Assembly (NCBI GenBank): GCA_043819345.1
Contig: JBDREX010000002.1
Location: 1 to 38,737, forward strand
Direction of reading: 5' to 3'
DNA: 38,737 nucleotides
From: CAYRDK01 sp043819345
GTDB lineage: Bacteria; Omnitrophota; Gorgyraeia; Velamenicoccales; Velamenicoccaceae
This document shows positions 7,384 to 15,141 of this stretch, piece after piece (positions within the stretch are counted from its first letter, which is position 1; the number at the start of each line of letters is the position of its first letter). The notes beneath the pieces were generated by a model. The model had not been told where the DNA came from and ran no database searches. It saw nothing but the letters and a program-made list of their open reading frames with translations. The position numbers were made by a program, and so were the translations under genes.

Positions 7384-8465
7384 TAAAAACTATAAGAGTC
7401 AATTTGGCAGAAAAAACATACTCCATTTTAACGGGAGAGAATTCGCTTTCTCATTTGCCCACATTGATTAAAAAAACAAACCTTGGCCATGATGCTGTTG
7501 TTATCACAACAGATAAAATAACCTCGCTTCATGGTAAAAAGCTAAAATCACAACTGCTAAAAAGCTGCCGACATGTTCTATGGTTAACAGTTGAAGACTC
7601 TGAAAAAAGTAAAAGCGCGCACGTCGCCCTGCATCTCATTGAAAAAATTACCCGTTTTGATATTAAAAAAGATATCTTCCTGGTAGCCTTTGGAGGAGGG
7701 GTTATTGGAGATTTAACCGGTTTTATTGCTGCCATTTATAAAAGAGGCATACCCTATATCCAGATCCCAACGACACTCCTTGCCCAAGTTGATTCTTCGA
7801 TCGGAGGCAAAACAGCGCTAGACACAAAATGTGGAAAAAACTTAATCGGAGCATTCTATCAACCAAAATTTGTATTAACCGAAATTGCCTTTCTAAAAAC
7901 ACTCCCAAAAAAGGAAATATTGGCAGGCCTGGCTGAAATCATTAAATATGCTCTCATCAAAGATAAACAACTTTTTGCTTTTCTGAAAAAGCATATTCTG
8001 GATATTTTTGGTTTTAAACAAAAATCCTTGCACCACATTATTGCTGCCTGTGCCTCTATCAAAGCCAAAATCGTATCAAAAGATGAATATGATAAAAAAG
8101 GAGAGAGGATTGTTCTAAATTTCGGCCATACTGTCGGACACGCCATAGAAGCTGTTTCCAATTTTAAAATTAATCACGGTGATGCCGTTAGCATGGGAAT
8201 GATTTACGCCTGTAGACTCTCAAGAAAGAAAAATCTTATCAGCGAAAAAGATGCTTCGGAAATTATCGGCTTCATCAGAAAAATTGGCTTGCCATCAAAC
8301 ATGCCAAAAATCCAACCTGAAAAAATCATCAAGGCGATGCAGTTTGACAAAAAAGTTAAAAAAGGGAAGTTACGCTTTGTGCTGATTAAAAAAGTCGGGG
8401 AAACTAAAATTACAGAAGACCTTTCACGCGAAGATATTTTGGAAGCACTCAAACAGCCGCTCTAA
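7380..8465 (+). CDS. aroB: 3-dehydroquinate synthase
   Basis: The second enzyme of the shikimate pathway, which converts DAHP to 3-dehydroquinate using NAD and a divalent metal in the cytosol. It is 361 aa long, the normal size. The NAD-binding block FGGGVIGDLTGF, the PTTLLAQVDSSIGGK phosphate-binding block, and the zinc ligands in GLAEIIK (Glu), NFGHTVGHA (His) and NHGDA (His) are all present. I start at the ATG at 7380, which overlaps the protease stop as ATGA; longer upstream extension is not needed for the fold. It converges on the minus-strand gene with one base between the stop codons and no visible terminator hairpin. Confidence 0.95.
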   Translation: MIKTIRVNLAEKTYSILTGENSLSHLPTLIKKTNLGHDAVVITTDKITSLHGKKLKSQLLKSCRHVLWLTVEDSEKSKSAHVALHLIEKITRFDIKKDIFLVAFGGGVIGDLTGFIAAIYKRGIPYIQIPTTLLAQVDSSIGGKTALDTKCGKNLIGAFYQPKFVLTEIAFLKTLPKKEILAGLAEIIKYALIKDKQLFAFLKKHILDIFGFKQKSLHHIIAACASIKAKIVSKDEYDKKGERIVLNFGHTVGHAIEAVSNFKINHGDAVSMGMIYACRLSRKKNLISEKDASEIIGFIRKIGLPSNMPKIQPEKIIKAMQFDKKVKKGKLRFVLIKKVGETKITEDLSREDILEALKQPL

Positions 8466-8466
8466 A

Positions 8467-9342
8467 TTAACGCGACCTTAAAATAAACTTTTTACCTTCA
8501 AAACTTAATTCTACTTTATCAGGAAAAACCCGCTCAAGCTTTACGCCATCAACTGAATAACCTTCTCTAACAATCTTTCCGTTAATTAGCGCCATACCGC
8601 CTTTTTTCTCATCAAAAATAATACCCGATAAAGAAATAGCTGGCCGAGGACGGCTCGCAACAACACCTTCATCTGAATCGTCTACATCTGATTCCAAGGA
8701 TTCCTGACTCTGCGCAACTACATCCATTGGACTTATCATTTCAGCAACAACCACCTCTTCAGCTTGCTTTGAAACAGGCTTTTTGGCAGGGCGCTTCACC
8801 AAAACACTAAACAAGAGCGCCGCTAAACCAAAACCAACTACACCTAAAAGAATAAAAAGTGAAGCTGGATGATGACTAATTTTTTTGACATCAAAATGAG
8901 AGCCCTGAGAAACAGATGAAAGGATCTTAGGTTCTTTTTGCGATCCAGAAAGAGGGACATCGGAAGAACTAACAGATTTCTCCTGCGGCACCTCTTTTAA
9001 AGGTTGTGGCGAAAACCCGGTTGAGACCTTAGAAAGCCTTTCCTGGACATCTTCATTCTCCTGCCAAGGCTCCTTTTTTTCTTGCTTTTCTTTCTTATCT
9101 TCTGGCTTTGAAGGCGGCAGCAAATCCCCAATAGGCTTCTGTGGATCTGACTTAATAGAAGTTATATCAGGCGAAGAAGAAGAAGAAGAAGAAGAAGAAG
9201 AAGAAGAAGAAGAAGAAGAGCCCGTCTCTTGAGGCGCCACCTTTTTGTTATCAGAACGATCCTCAGGCTGCCCCTGCTGATCATTTCCGGCATTATCCTG
9301 CCTTTTGTTATCTTTTTCTGGCTTTTTAGAATTTTCATTCAT
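8467..9342 (-). CDS. GspB-like bitopic membrane protein with polyserine tract
   Basis: A 291-aa protein. The N-terminal 155 residues are hydrophilic, disordered and rich in Glu, Lys, Gln and Pro, with sixteen consecutive serines at 42-57. One transmembrane helix spans about 160-183 and a compact C-terminal domain spans about 236-291. That domain (SLSGIIFD-x5-G-x-ALINGKIVREG, then VELSFEGKKFIL) matches the pattern of the GspB C-terminal/PilP-like domain that works in type II secretion or type IV pilus assembly. No other secretion gene is adjacent, so the partner machinery is unknown. A related domain occurs in the minus-strand gene at 32780-33493. It has a good promoter of its own on the minus strand. 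Confidence 0.65.
   Translation of the reverse strand: MNENSKKPEKDNKRQDNAGNDQQGQPEDRSDNKKVAPQETGSSSSSSSSSSSSSSSSPDITSIKSDPQKPIGDLLPPSKPEDKKEKQEKKEPWQENEDVQERLSKVSTGFSPQPLKEVPQEKSVSSSDVPLSGSQKEPKILSSVSQGSHFDVKKISHHPASLFILLGVVGFGLAALLFSVLVKRPAKKPVSKQAEEVVVAEMISPMDVVAQSQESLESDVDDSDEGVVASRPRPAISLSGIIFDEKKGGMALINGKIVREGYSVDGVKLERVFPDKVELSFEGKKFILRSR
9172..9219. repeat. Trinucleotide microsatellite (TCT)n coding polyserine
   Basis: On the + strand this is an uninterrupted run of GAA units; on the coding strand it reads fifteen TCT codons and one TCG, giving 16 serines. Slipped-strand changes would alter serine number without shifting the frame. Confidence 0.95.
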
Positions 9343-9380
9343 AAGGTTTAATGTATTTAGCAGGTTAAAATTCTTAGGAA

Positions 9381-9408
9381 ATTATATCACTCTCAGATCC
9401 TTTGTAAA
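9381..9408 (-). promoter_or_regulatory. Promoter of the GspB-like gene
   Basis: Read on the minus strand: TTTACA (9408-9403), a 16-base spacer and a perfect TATAAT (9386-9381), leaving a leader of roughly 30 bases before the ATG at 9342. Confidence 0.55.
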
Positions 9409-9457
9409 GCAATAAAACAAAATAAGACCAGCTCTTTTGTACGCCAATCAAAATGGA

Positions 9458-9486
9458 TTGACAGTAAAGAGCCTGTATGCTAGACT
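9458..9486 (+). promoter_or_regulatory. Strong sigma70-like promoter of the PilZ operon
   Basis: A perfect TTGACA (9458-9463), a 17-base spacer and TAGACT (9481-9486). The expected transcription start, near 9493, is about two bases from the TTG start codon at 9495, which has no ribosome-binding site. Confidence 0.7.
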
Positions 9487-9494
9487 AATTTACG

Positions 9495-9851
9495 TTGGAA
9501 AAATTAATCGCGGAAAAAAGAAGGTGTACGCGTTTAACCATAAGTATCCCAGTAAGTTATGAAATCCTGGGGGACAGGAAAATTTTTGGTTCCTGCCTTG
9601 CGAAAGATATTGATAACAATGGCCTAAAAATCAGAATCGATAAATTCTTTCCCGCAAATACCAAGCTAGCGATTAAATTATATTTCCCAGAGGTTAAAAA
9701 AATAGCTCAAGGAGAAGCAAGGATAACCTGGGCTCAACCTATTAATTATTCCAATAAATACCACCTGGGAGTAGAGTTTATAAATTTTAACCCTATCTAC
9801 AAGAAGTGGATAGAAGAGTATATTATGATTCATAAAACATTCAGGAAATAG
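9495..9851 (+). CDS. PilZ domain protein (degenerate second motif)
   Basis: A 118-aa single-domain PilZ protein, predicted to be a cytosolic c-di-GMP receptor. The RRxxR motif is present as R-R-C-T-R near residues 9-13. The second motif, usually (D/N)xSxxG, reads D-I-D-N-N-G, so the serine is replaced by aspartate and binding may be weaker or lost. The only available start is the TTG at 9495; there is no upstream room because the promoter -10 box ends at 9486, so initiation is probably leaderless. It begins a run PilZ, zinc ribbon, PilZ with near-zero spacing. Confidence 0.8.
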   Translation: MEKLIAEKRRCTRLTISIPVSYEILGDRKIFGSCLAKDIDNNGLKIRIDKFFPANTKLAIKLYFPEVKKIAQGEARITWAQPINYSNKYHLGVEFINFNPIYKKWIEEYIMIHKTFRK

Positions 9852-9864
9852 AGGAGGAAATAAC

Positions 9865-9999
9865 GTGGCAGATGAATCCAGAAAGGTCAATTGCGCTAAG
9901 TGTAACAAACCATTAAAAAAGATTAAACGCTACTACAGAAACAGCAAATTTTACTGTAATAAGAAATGTTTTGCAAAAGCAAGCAAACAAGATGAATAA
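9865..9999 (+). CDS. 44-aa zinc-ribbon mini-protein
   Basis: A small gene between the two PilZ genes. It starts with GTG at 9865 behind a near-perfect Shine-Dalgarno sequence GAGGAGG (9851-9857), seven bases away, the best ribosome-binding site in the region. The 44-residue product is basic and has two cysteine pairs, C10-x2-C13 and C31-x3-C35, separated by a basic aromatic linker, as in a minimal zinc finger. The stop codon overlaps the start of the next PilZ gene by eight bases. I recognise no named family. The ribosome-binding site, cysteine pattern and packing make it convincing as a real gene; nucleic acid or protein binding are both possible. Confidence 0.75.
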   Translation: MADESRKVNCAKCNKPLKKIKRYYRNSKFYCNKKCFAKASKQDE

Positions 10000-10375
10000 A
10001 CCTAACGGTGGCGATGAAAGAAGGCGTTTTCCGCGCCTGTTTAAAAATATTGCCATAAAGCTCAAAGACAAAGATGTTGATTTTGTTACAGAAACAAAAA
10101 ACATCAGCTGTCTAGGAGCTTATTGTCAAATTGATAGTTATTTGCCTGTTTTGACAAAAATAAAAATTACATTATTACTTCCAAAGTCTAAAGGCTCAAA
10201 AACAGCTAAACATTTCACGTGTGAAGGCACGATTGTACGCATTGAACGATCAGGCGATCCATTAGAATTAAATAAGTATAATGTAGCCATATATTTCAAT
10301 CAAATCTCCAAAACAGATATGAAGCTTATTGATAAGTATGTCAAAAATCAGATCTGTTGCCCGCAAAACGCATAA
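9992..10375 (+). CDS. PilZ domain protein
   Basis: A 127-aa single-domain PilZ protein and likely cytosolic c-di-GMP receptor. Both binding motifs are intact: E-R-R-R-F-P-R near the N-terminus and N-I-S-C-L-G for the (D/N)xSxxG loop. I choose the ATG at 9992 over an in-frame TTG at 9971, because the ATG overlaps the stop of the zinc-ribbon gene and gives a normal PilZ start. The predicted target is unknown; the neighbours downstream (DUF4416, radical SAM) do not point to one. Confidence 0.85.
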   Translation: MNKPNGGDERRRFPRLFKNIAIKLKDKDVDFVTETKNISCLGAYCQIDSYLPVLTKIKITLLLPKSKGSKTAKHFTCEGTIVRIERSGDPLELNKYNVAIYFNQISKTDMKLIDKYVKNQICCPQNA

Positions 10376-10396
10376 CCTGAATTCATCTTATCCAAA

Positions 10397-10957
10397 ATGG
10401 GGAAAATTTTAAAACCCTTACCAGTCAAGCTCATCATCGGCCTCATCGGAAAAGATGCCGCCTGTTTTGAAAAAAGCATAAGAACCCTAGCCCGCAAATA
10501 CGGAAAAATAGACTTCAAAAGCCAGATTTTTGATTTCAACTTAACTCTTTATTATGAGAACGAAATGGGCAAAGGGCTTAAAAGACAGTTTTTAAGTTTT
10601 AAAGAATTAATATCGCCTGAGCTCCTACCTGACATTAAACATTTTACTAACAGAATAGAAAATAAGCTGGCCACTAGCGACCTGAAAAGAACTATCAACA
10701 TAGATCCCGGATATATAACTTTATCCAAGCTTATTTTAGCAACTACAAAAAATTTTGCTCACCGCATTTATGTCAAAAAGGGTATTTTTGAAGAGATTAC
10801 ACTCTATTTTAAAAACAATACATTTACGCATGGAAAATGGACATACCCAGACTATGCGAGCGCATCACACATTACCGTCTTTAATGAAATAAGGGGCCTG
10901 TATTACAAACAGCTGTCAGACAAATATGGACATTCCAAATTATATCACTGCGTTTAA
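10397..10957 (+). CDS. DUF4416 family protein
   Basis: A 186-aa protein of the DUF4416 family, sometimes loosely labelled GTP-binding although no P-loop is visible. Recognisable blocks are DFNLTLYYENEMGKGLKR near residue 45, then INIDPGYITLSKLILATTKN, then HRIYVKKGIFEEITLYF and WTYPDYAS near the C-terminus. The function is not known. The gene overlaps the following radical SAM gene by 32 bases, which suggests a shared transcript. Confidence 0.85.
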   Translation: MGKILKPLPVKLIIGLIGKDAACFEKSIRTLARKYGKIDFKSQIFDFNLTLYYENEMGKGLKRQFLSFKELISPELLPDIKHFTNRIENKLATSDLKRTINIDPGYITLSKLILATTKNFAHRIYVKKGIFEEITLYFKNNTFTHGKWTYPDYASASHITVFNEIRGLYYKQLSDKYGHSKLYHCV

Positions 10958-11885
10958 ATCAAAAGAGTTGCATATAAAAGCTGAAACAGCATGGAAGAAG
11001 ATGAAAAGCTGTTCTTTATGTCCTCGCATGTGCGCAGTTAATCGTCTCGCAGATGAGACAGGCTTTTGCAAAACAGGTAAAGACGCTATTCTCTGCAGCT
11101 ACTTTGGACACCACGGCGAAGAACCTCCTATATCAGGAACACAAGGCTCCGGAACACTATTTTTCTCCCGATGTAATATGCACTGCCTCTATTGTCAAAA
11201 CTATAATTTCAGTCAATTAGAAGAAGGGCGACCAACAACAATCCAACAGCTGGCAGATTATATGCTCAAACTTCAGGACGATGGATGCCACAACATAAAC
11301 CTAGTTACGCCAACGCACAACATTGCTCAAATCCTAAAGGCTCTCATTTTAGGCATAGAAAACGGCTTATCCATACCCCTTGTCTATAACACATCCGGAT
11401 ACGAACTTCCGGAAACAATTCGCTTGCTTGATGGCGTAATTGATATATATTTAACGGATGCCAGATACGCAGACAATCAAAGCGCTATCCAATACTCCAA
11501 CGCGCCAAATTATCCCCACTACAACCAAGAATCTATTAAAGAAATGTACAAACAAGTTGGGCTTTTACGTCTCGATAAGAATGGCATAGCTACAAAAGGC
11601 CTTATTATCCGTCATCTCGTCCTTCCTGAAAATATCGCCGGCACCGAAAAAATTTTTTCTTTTATTTCTAAAGAAATATCCCCCCGGGCAACTATCAGCC
11701 TCATGAGCCAATACTTTCCAACATTTAAAGCTAATAATAACCCGCCATTAAACAGGCACATAACGGCTGAAGAATACGAAGATGCTATCCTACTGCTCAA
11801 AAAGTATGGCCTTAATCAGGGATGGATACAAGAGTCCGGAGGATTAAAAAGATTCGCAGGAACAAATATTAAAAGAAATGTCTGA
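10926..11885 (+). CDS. PflX-like radical SAM protein (COG1313)
   Basis: A 319-aa radical SAM protein of the PflX/COG1313 type, related to pyruvate formate-lyase activating enzymes but of unknown substrate. The SAM-binding iron-sulfur motif is C83-N-M-H-C87-L-Y-C90. Four N-terminal cysteines (C29, C32, C36, C48) in C-S-L-C-P-R-M-C-A-V-N-R and G-F-C are characteristic of this group and likely hold a second metal site. The start at 10926 is kept because the family normally has about 28 residues before the first cysteine. It overlaps DUF4416 upstream. No glycyl-radical enzyme is nearby. Confidence 0.88.
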   Translation: MDIPNYITAFKSKELHIKAETAWKKMKSCSLCPRMCAVNRLADETGFCKTGKDAILCSYFGHHGEEPPISGTQGSGTLFFSRCNMHCLYCQNYNFSQLEEGRPTTIQQLADYMLKLQDDGCHNINLVTPTHNIAQILKALILGIENGLSIPLVYNTSGYELPETIRLLDGVIDIYLTDARYADNQSAIQYSNAPNYPHYNQESIKEMYKQVGLLRLDKNGIATKGLIIRHLVLPENIAGTEKIFSFISKEISPRATISLMSQYFPTFKANNNPPLNRHITAEEYEDAILLLKKYGLNQGWIQESGGLKRFAGTNIKRNV

Positions 11886-12047
11886 TCTGCTAAAAACCCT
11901 ATTTTTTTATTCAATCATCTTTTTTTCATCGCTGTCTGCCTTCTGTGGTATTCTTTGCAGCGGTGGATGGGACTATTCCTTCTTTTACTAGGCCTTGCAG
12001 CATCATGCCTGATTAAAACAACGCTAGCGCAAAAGCCATTATTTTAA
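11878..12047 (+). pseudogene. Possible frameshifted small membrane protein
   Basis: An ATG at 11878, overlapping the PflX-like stop, opens a frame beginning MSDLLKTLF that ends after 37 codons. The frame one base earlier is open from 11886 to the TAA at 12045-12047 and encodes a very hydrophobic stretch (FNHLFFIAVCLLWYSLQRW, then MGLFLLLLGLAASCLI). Joining the two frames at the run of seven Ts (11902-11908) would give a coherent product of about 55 aa with two membrane segments. This could be an indel-inactivated gene, a sequencing error or a slippage site. The evidence is weak without homologues. From 12048 to 12089 I see nothing. Confidence 0.3.
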
Positions 12048-12089
12048 AAATATTAAACCAACCCATAGAGCTCAACTCCTTAAAATTAT

Positions 12090-12118
12090 TTGACTTAAGT
12101 AATTTTTTTCGTTAAACT
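12090..12118 (+). promoter_or_regulatory. Sigma70-like promoter before 12131
   Basis: TTGACT (12090-12095), a 17-base spacer and TAAACT (12113-12118). The expected start, near 12125, leaves about six bases before the ATG at 12131. Confidence 0.6.
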
Positions 12119-12130
12119 GAAAGTATTATC

Positions 12131-12481
12131 ATGCTCAAACTAAACGTAAAACAGGTCATAGTTCTGGTATTGGGAGTCTGTGCTTTCGGTCTGTGTATCT
12201 ATTTCGCCCCAAGATACAAAATAACCGAAATGGGTCCTGGAAACTATATAAAAACGGAACAATCCAGTTCCCTTTACAAAAGATCCAGCGGAAAAGTTAA
12301 ATTTTATTGGGGACGCATATTTCTCTATGAAGGAGCGATTATACTGTCCTGCGGCATTCTTATGTTTCTATTAAAAAAGAAAGCCGTGGAACCCCTGGAT
12401 GAAAAAAAGGACACCACCCTCGTAGATAAAGCAATAGATGGCACTCCAAGCCAAACAACCGATTCGTTCTACAGAGATTAG
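12131..12481 (+). CDS. Small two-helix membrane protein, unknown
   Basis: A 116-aa protein I do not recognise. A hydrophobic segment at about 9-26 and another at about 63-80 flank a polar loop of some 35 residues that would face the periplasm; the C-terminal 35 residues are charged and probably cytosolic. It has its own promoter, and the next membrane protein gene follows 25 bases downstream, so the two probably share a transcript and perhaps a complex. Confidence 0.6.
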   Translation: MLKLNVKQVIVLVLGVCAFGLCIYFAPRYKITEMGPGNYIKTEQSSSLYKRSSGKVKFYWGRIFLYEGAIILSCGILMFLLKKKAVEPLDEKKDTTLVDKAIDGTPSQTTDSFYRD

Positions 12482-12506
12482 TCTAGGCCCATTAAAAGGA
12501 GAAACA

Positions 12507-12833
12507 ATGGAACAGTTGATTCTTGAGATAAAAACACAAATCTATGATACGTTTATACTCTGCAAAAATTATCTCGGCAACCTTGATCTAAAAGTTGTAG
12601 GAGTATCTATTGTCCTTTTTTATTTTCTGCTCATGCGGAAATGGGAAGCTAAAAAAACTTTCTCTTTTACGTTTCTTGCACTCTTACTTTTTGTCATCCT
12701 TGTCCGGTTAGAAAACTCTTTATTGCTAAAATTTGGAGCAGAAGGATCTCACATGGGTATCGGTGTCAGCCGTATCGTTTTTTTCGTCATCATAGCGATA
12801 ATCTATATTTATCAGGTAGCATTAAAAGATTAA
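12507..12833 (+). CDS. Small three-helix membrane protein, unknown
   Basis: A 108-aa protein with three predicted membrane segments (about 26-43, 49-66 and 83-103) and short loops; no family recognised. The ATG at 12507 is chosen over earlier in-frame codons because AAAAGGAG (12494-12501) lies six bases ahead. It ends one base before the start of the REC-GGDDF gene, which suggests the signalling protein is co-expressed with these membrane proteins. Confidence 0.6.
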   Translation: MEQLILEIKTQIYDTFILCKNYLGNLDLKVVGVSIVLFYFLLMRKWEAKKTFSFTFLALLLFVILVRLENSLLLKFGAEGSHMGIGVSRIVFFVIIAIIYIYQVALKD

Positions 12834-12834
12834 G

Positions 12835-14043
12835 ATGTCAAAAAATAAAAAAATCCTACTCGTCGTTGAAGACTTAAATCTGGAAAGAATTCTCACCTAT
12901 TTGCTTAAAGCATGGAGCTACGAAGTCATACCTTGTTCAAACGAAAAAGACGCCCTCAGGTTAAGCTCACAAAAACATCCGGATTTAATCATCATCGATG
13001 CCCACCTAAATACAATAAATGGCTTGAAACTATGCAAAATCCTTAAAGATGATTTTATAACCGCCTATATTCCTATTATCATCCTCATTGAAAAAAAACA
13101 ACTCAGAAGAAACCTGCTTGAAATAGAACAGGGAGTAGATGACTTTTTGATCAAGCCCCCTGATCCAATAGACCTTGAAATCAGAATAGCCCTGTCCCTG
13201 CGAAGTGCTGATCATCAATTTCACGCCAACGCCCTAACTAAATTACCTGGGAACAAATCGATTGAGAAACTCATTAACACCTATCTCAAGGAAGGAAAAA
13301 TATTCTCTTCACTTTATCTTGATATCAACAAGTTTAAATCCTTTAACGATAAGTATGGTTACCTGGCCGGAGATAAGGCTATCCTGCAAACAGCAAAAAT
13401 TATCAGCTCTGCTGTAAAAAGATTGGGCAATCCCTCTGACTTCGTCGGCCACATCGGAGGAGACGACTTTATATGCCTAACTACTCCGGACAAAGAAGAA
13501 CTTATCGCCAAAGAGTGCATTAATGAATTTGACCGCCTGATCCCTTTGCATTATTCACCTCAGGACAAAGAGAACGGCTTCATCAAAACCAAAAACAGAA
13601 ATGGCCACTTAACACAAGTTCCTATCATGGGGCTATCGGCAGCAATCGTAAACAACCAGACCACTTCGATTCATTCTATTTTTGAACTTATAGAAATCAC
13701 GTTTGAAATAAAAGAATTTCTTAAAAAACACCACGCAAGTAATTATCTGATCAATCGCAGGACTACAGATGCGGGCCCTGACCAGCGCTTCAGTCTTAAC
13801 CAGGAATACTCCCATGAACTTAAACGCCATCATCATCATTTAAAAATCTTCAAACCTCTTGGCCAGATCATGATTGAAACACGCCTACTTAACGAAAAAC
13901 AGCTGGAAGAGGCCCTTAATTACCACTGGAATACAGGAGAACAACTAGGAGAAGCTGTTATATCTTTAGGATTCAGCGATTTAGAACATATCAGACAACT
14001 GTTAAAACATCAACCATCATTTCACTCACAAAAAGATACTTAA
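12835..14043 (+). CDS. REC-GGDDF-GspE_N-like fusion signalling protein
   Basis: A 402-aa cytosolic protein with three parts. A receiver domain (about 5-120) has the acidic pair E12-D13, phospho-acceptor D55 and K107. A GGDEF-type domain (about 130-310) has a non-canonical signature G208-G-D-D-F212 in place of GG(D/E)EF and a long loop after it, so cyclase activity is doubtful. The C-terminal about 55 residues, with L-G-Q-I-M-I-E-T-R-L-L and Q-L-G-E-A-V-I-S-L-G, resemble the N-terminal domain of GspE/PilB ATPases (MshEN-like), which can bind c-di-GMP. A stretch HHHH precedes it. It could link a phosphorelay to c-di-GMP output or to a secretion/pilus ATPase. It follows a membrane gene by one base. 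Confidence 0.8.
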   Translation: MSKNKKILLVVEDLNLERILTYLLKAWSYEVIPCSNEKDALRLSSQKHPDLIIIDAHLNTINGLKLCKILKDDFITAYIPIIILIEKKQLRRNLLEIEQGVDDFLIKPPDPIDLEIRIALSLRSADHQFHANALTKLPGNKSIEKLINTYLKEGKIFSSLYLDINKFKSFNDKYGYLAGDKAILQTAKIISSAVKRLGNPSDFVGHIGGDDFICLTTPDKEELIAKECINEFDRLIPLHYSPQDKENGFIKTKNRNGHLTQVPIMGLSAAIVNNQTTSIHSIFELIEITFEIKEFLKKHHASNYLINRRTTDAGPDQRFSLNQEYSHELKRHHHHLKIFKPLGQIMIETRLLNEKQLEEALNYHWNTGEQLGEAVISLGFSDLEHIRQLLKHQPSFHSQKDT

Positions 14044-14052
14044 GGGGGCATC

Positions 14053-14370
14053 ATGAGAAAATGCAGGCTTTGCGGCGTTCCGTTAGAAGGCATTATGGCA
14101 AAACTGGCTAAAACTATATTCAAATGTTATCCTTCAACAGAAGATCCGGCCATCTGTAATCAATGTGCCAAAAAAAATAATTCCGGCACATATGAGTGCC
14201 AAATATGCAAACGCATTGTTGACAAAAATAACGCCCTCACACACGTCAAAGCAGAAGAATACCTTCTTAATCTAATCAAAAAAGATCATCCTGAATGGAA
14301 AAAAGAAGACGGCGCCTGCGAAAAATGCGTTGAGTATTATCGGGAACTCATTAAGAAAGCCCAAATTTAA
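14053..14370 (+). CDS. Cys-rich putative zinc-binding protein
   Basis: A 105-aa protein with four C-x2-C pairs (C-R-L-C near residue 4, C-N-Q-C, C-Q-I-C, and C-E-K-C near 90), enough for two zinc sites. The rest is mostly charged and helical, including H-V-K-A-E-E-Y-L-L-N-L-I-K-K. No named family is recognised. An AAGGGGG ribosome-binding site precedes the ATG by a few bases. It sits between the REC-GGDDF gene and uppP and may be co-transcribed with the former. Confidence 0.7.
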   Translation: MRKCRLCGVPLEGIMAKLAKTIFKCYPSTEDPAICNQCAKKNNSGTYECQICKRIVDKNNALTHVKAEEYLLNLIKKDHPEWKKEDGACEKCVEYYRELIKKAQI

Positions 14371-14394
14371 AAACCTTCTGAATACAAATTAACA

Positions 14395-15138
14395 ATGCTC
14401 AAATACCTGATTTTAGGAGTAATCCAGGGTTTTACAGAATTTCTGCCCATCAGCAGTTCGGGGCATCTCGTCATTGCTCAACATCTGCTGGATATGAATC
14501 AAAATACTCTTTTCATAACGACGCTGCTACATCTGGGGACAATCTTTGCTATTTTGACTTTTTTTTCAAAAGACATCTGGAAAGCCCTAAAAGATCCAAA
14601 GAAACTTCTTTACATCATTGCAACAACTGTTATCACCGGATCAATCGCCCTTATTTTTAAAGAAAATTTTGAGTCTTTGTTTGTGTGCGGCCGGACAACT
14701 GCAATTTTTCTTATCGTAAATGGCCTTATTTTAGTTCTGACAAAAAATATTAAAAACGGAAAAAAAGAAGTCAATTTACCCAAAGCCACATTGATGGGCT
14801 TAACGCAAGCCTTCGCTATCGCGCCAGGAATATCCCGTTCCGGCATTACCATAACAACTCTTCTCATAACACACACCAAAAAAGAAACCGCTTTTACATT
14901 TTCTTTTATCGCCAGCATCCCTCTCGTTATAGCCGCATTTTTTCTTGAACTTCGAGACATTCCCAATTCTGCCACGCTTGACCTAAAAAGTATAACAGTC
15001 GGCATTATAGTCGCATTTATCAGCGGCCTATGCGCGCTTAAACTTCTTAAAAAAATTATAAAATTAGAAAAATTCTACTTATTTGGCTATTATTGCATAG
15101 CTATTGGCCTATGTACGGCATTCTTCCTGGTAAAATAA
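14395..15138 (+). CDS. uppP: Undecaprenyl-diphosphate phosphatase
   Basis: A 247-aa integral membrane enzyme of the BacA/UppP family that dephosphorylates undecaprenyl pyrophosphate and so recycles the lipid carrier for peptidoglycan and other surface polymers. The two inverted-repeat signatures are visible: QGFTEFLPISSSGHL near residue 10 and PGISRSGITI near 145. About eight hydrophobic helices are present, with slightly short loops. The acyl-CoA ligase follows three bases later. Confidence 0.95.
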   Translation: MLKYLILGVIQGFTEFLPISSSGHLVIAQHLLDMNQNTLFITTLLHLGTIFAILTFFSKDIWKALKDPKKLLYIIATTVITGSIALIFKENFESLFVCGRTTAIFLIVNGLILVLTKNIKNGKKEVNLPKATLMGLTQAFAIAPGISRSGITITTLLITHTKKETAFTFSFIASIPLVIAAFFLELRDIPNSATLDLKSITVGIIVAFISGLCALKLLKKIIKLEKFYLFGYYCIAIGLCTAFFLVK

Positions 15139-15141
15139 AAC

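Noticed and set aside
8458..8475. Shared terminator between convergent aroB and the GspB-like gene
   Set aside because: Only one base separates the stop codons and no hairpin is visible.
12131..12833. Toxin-antitoxin or holin-like pair
   Set aside because: Two small membrane proteins in a row suggested this, but no antitoxin, toxin motif or typical promoter arrangement is visible.
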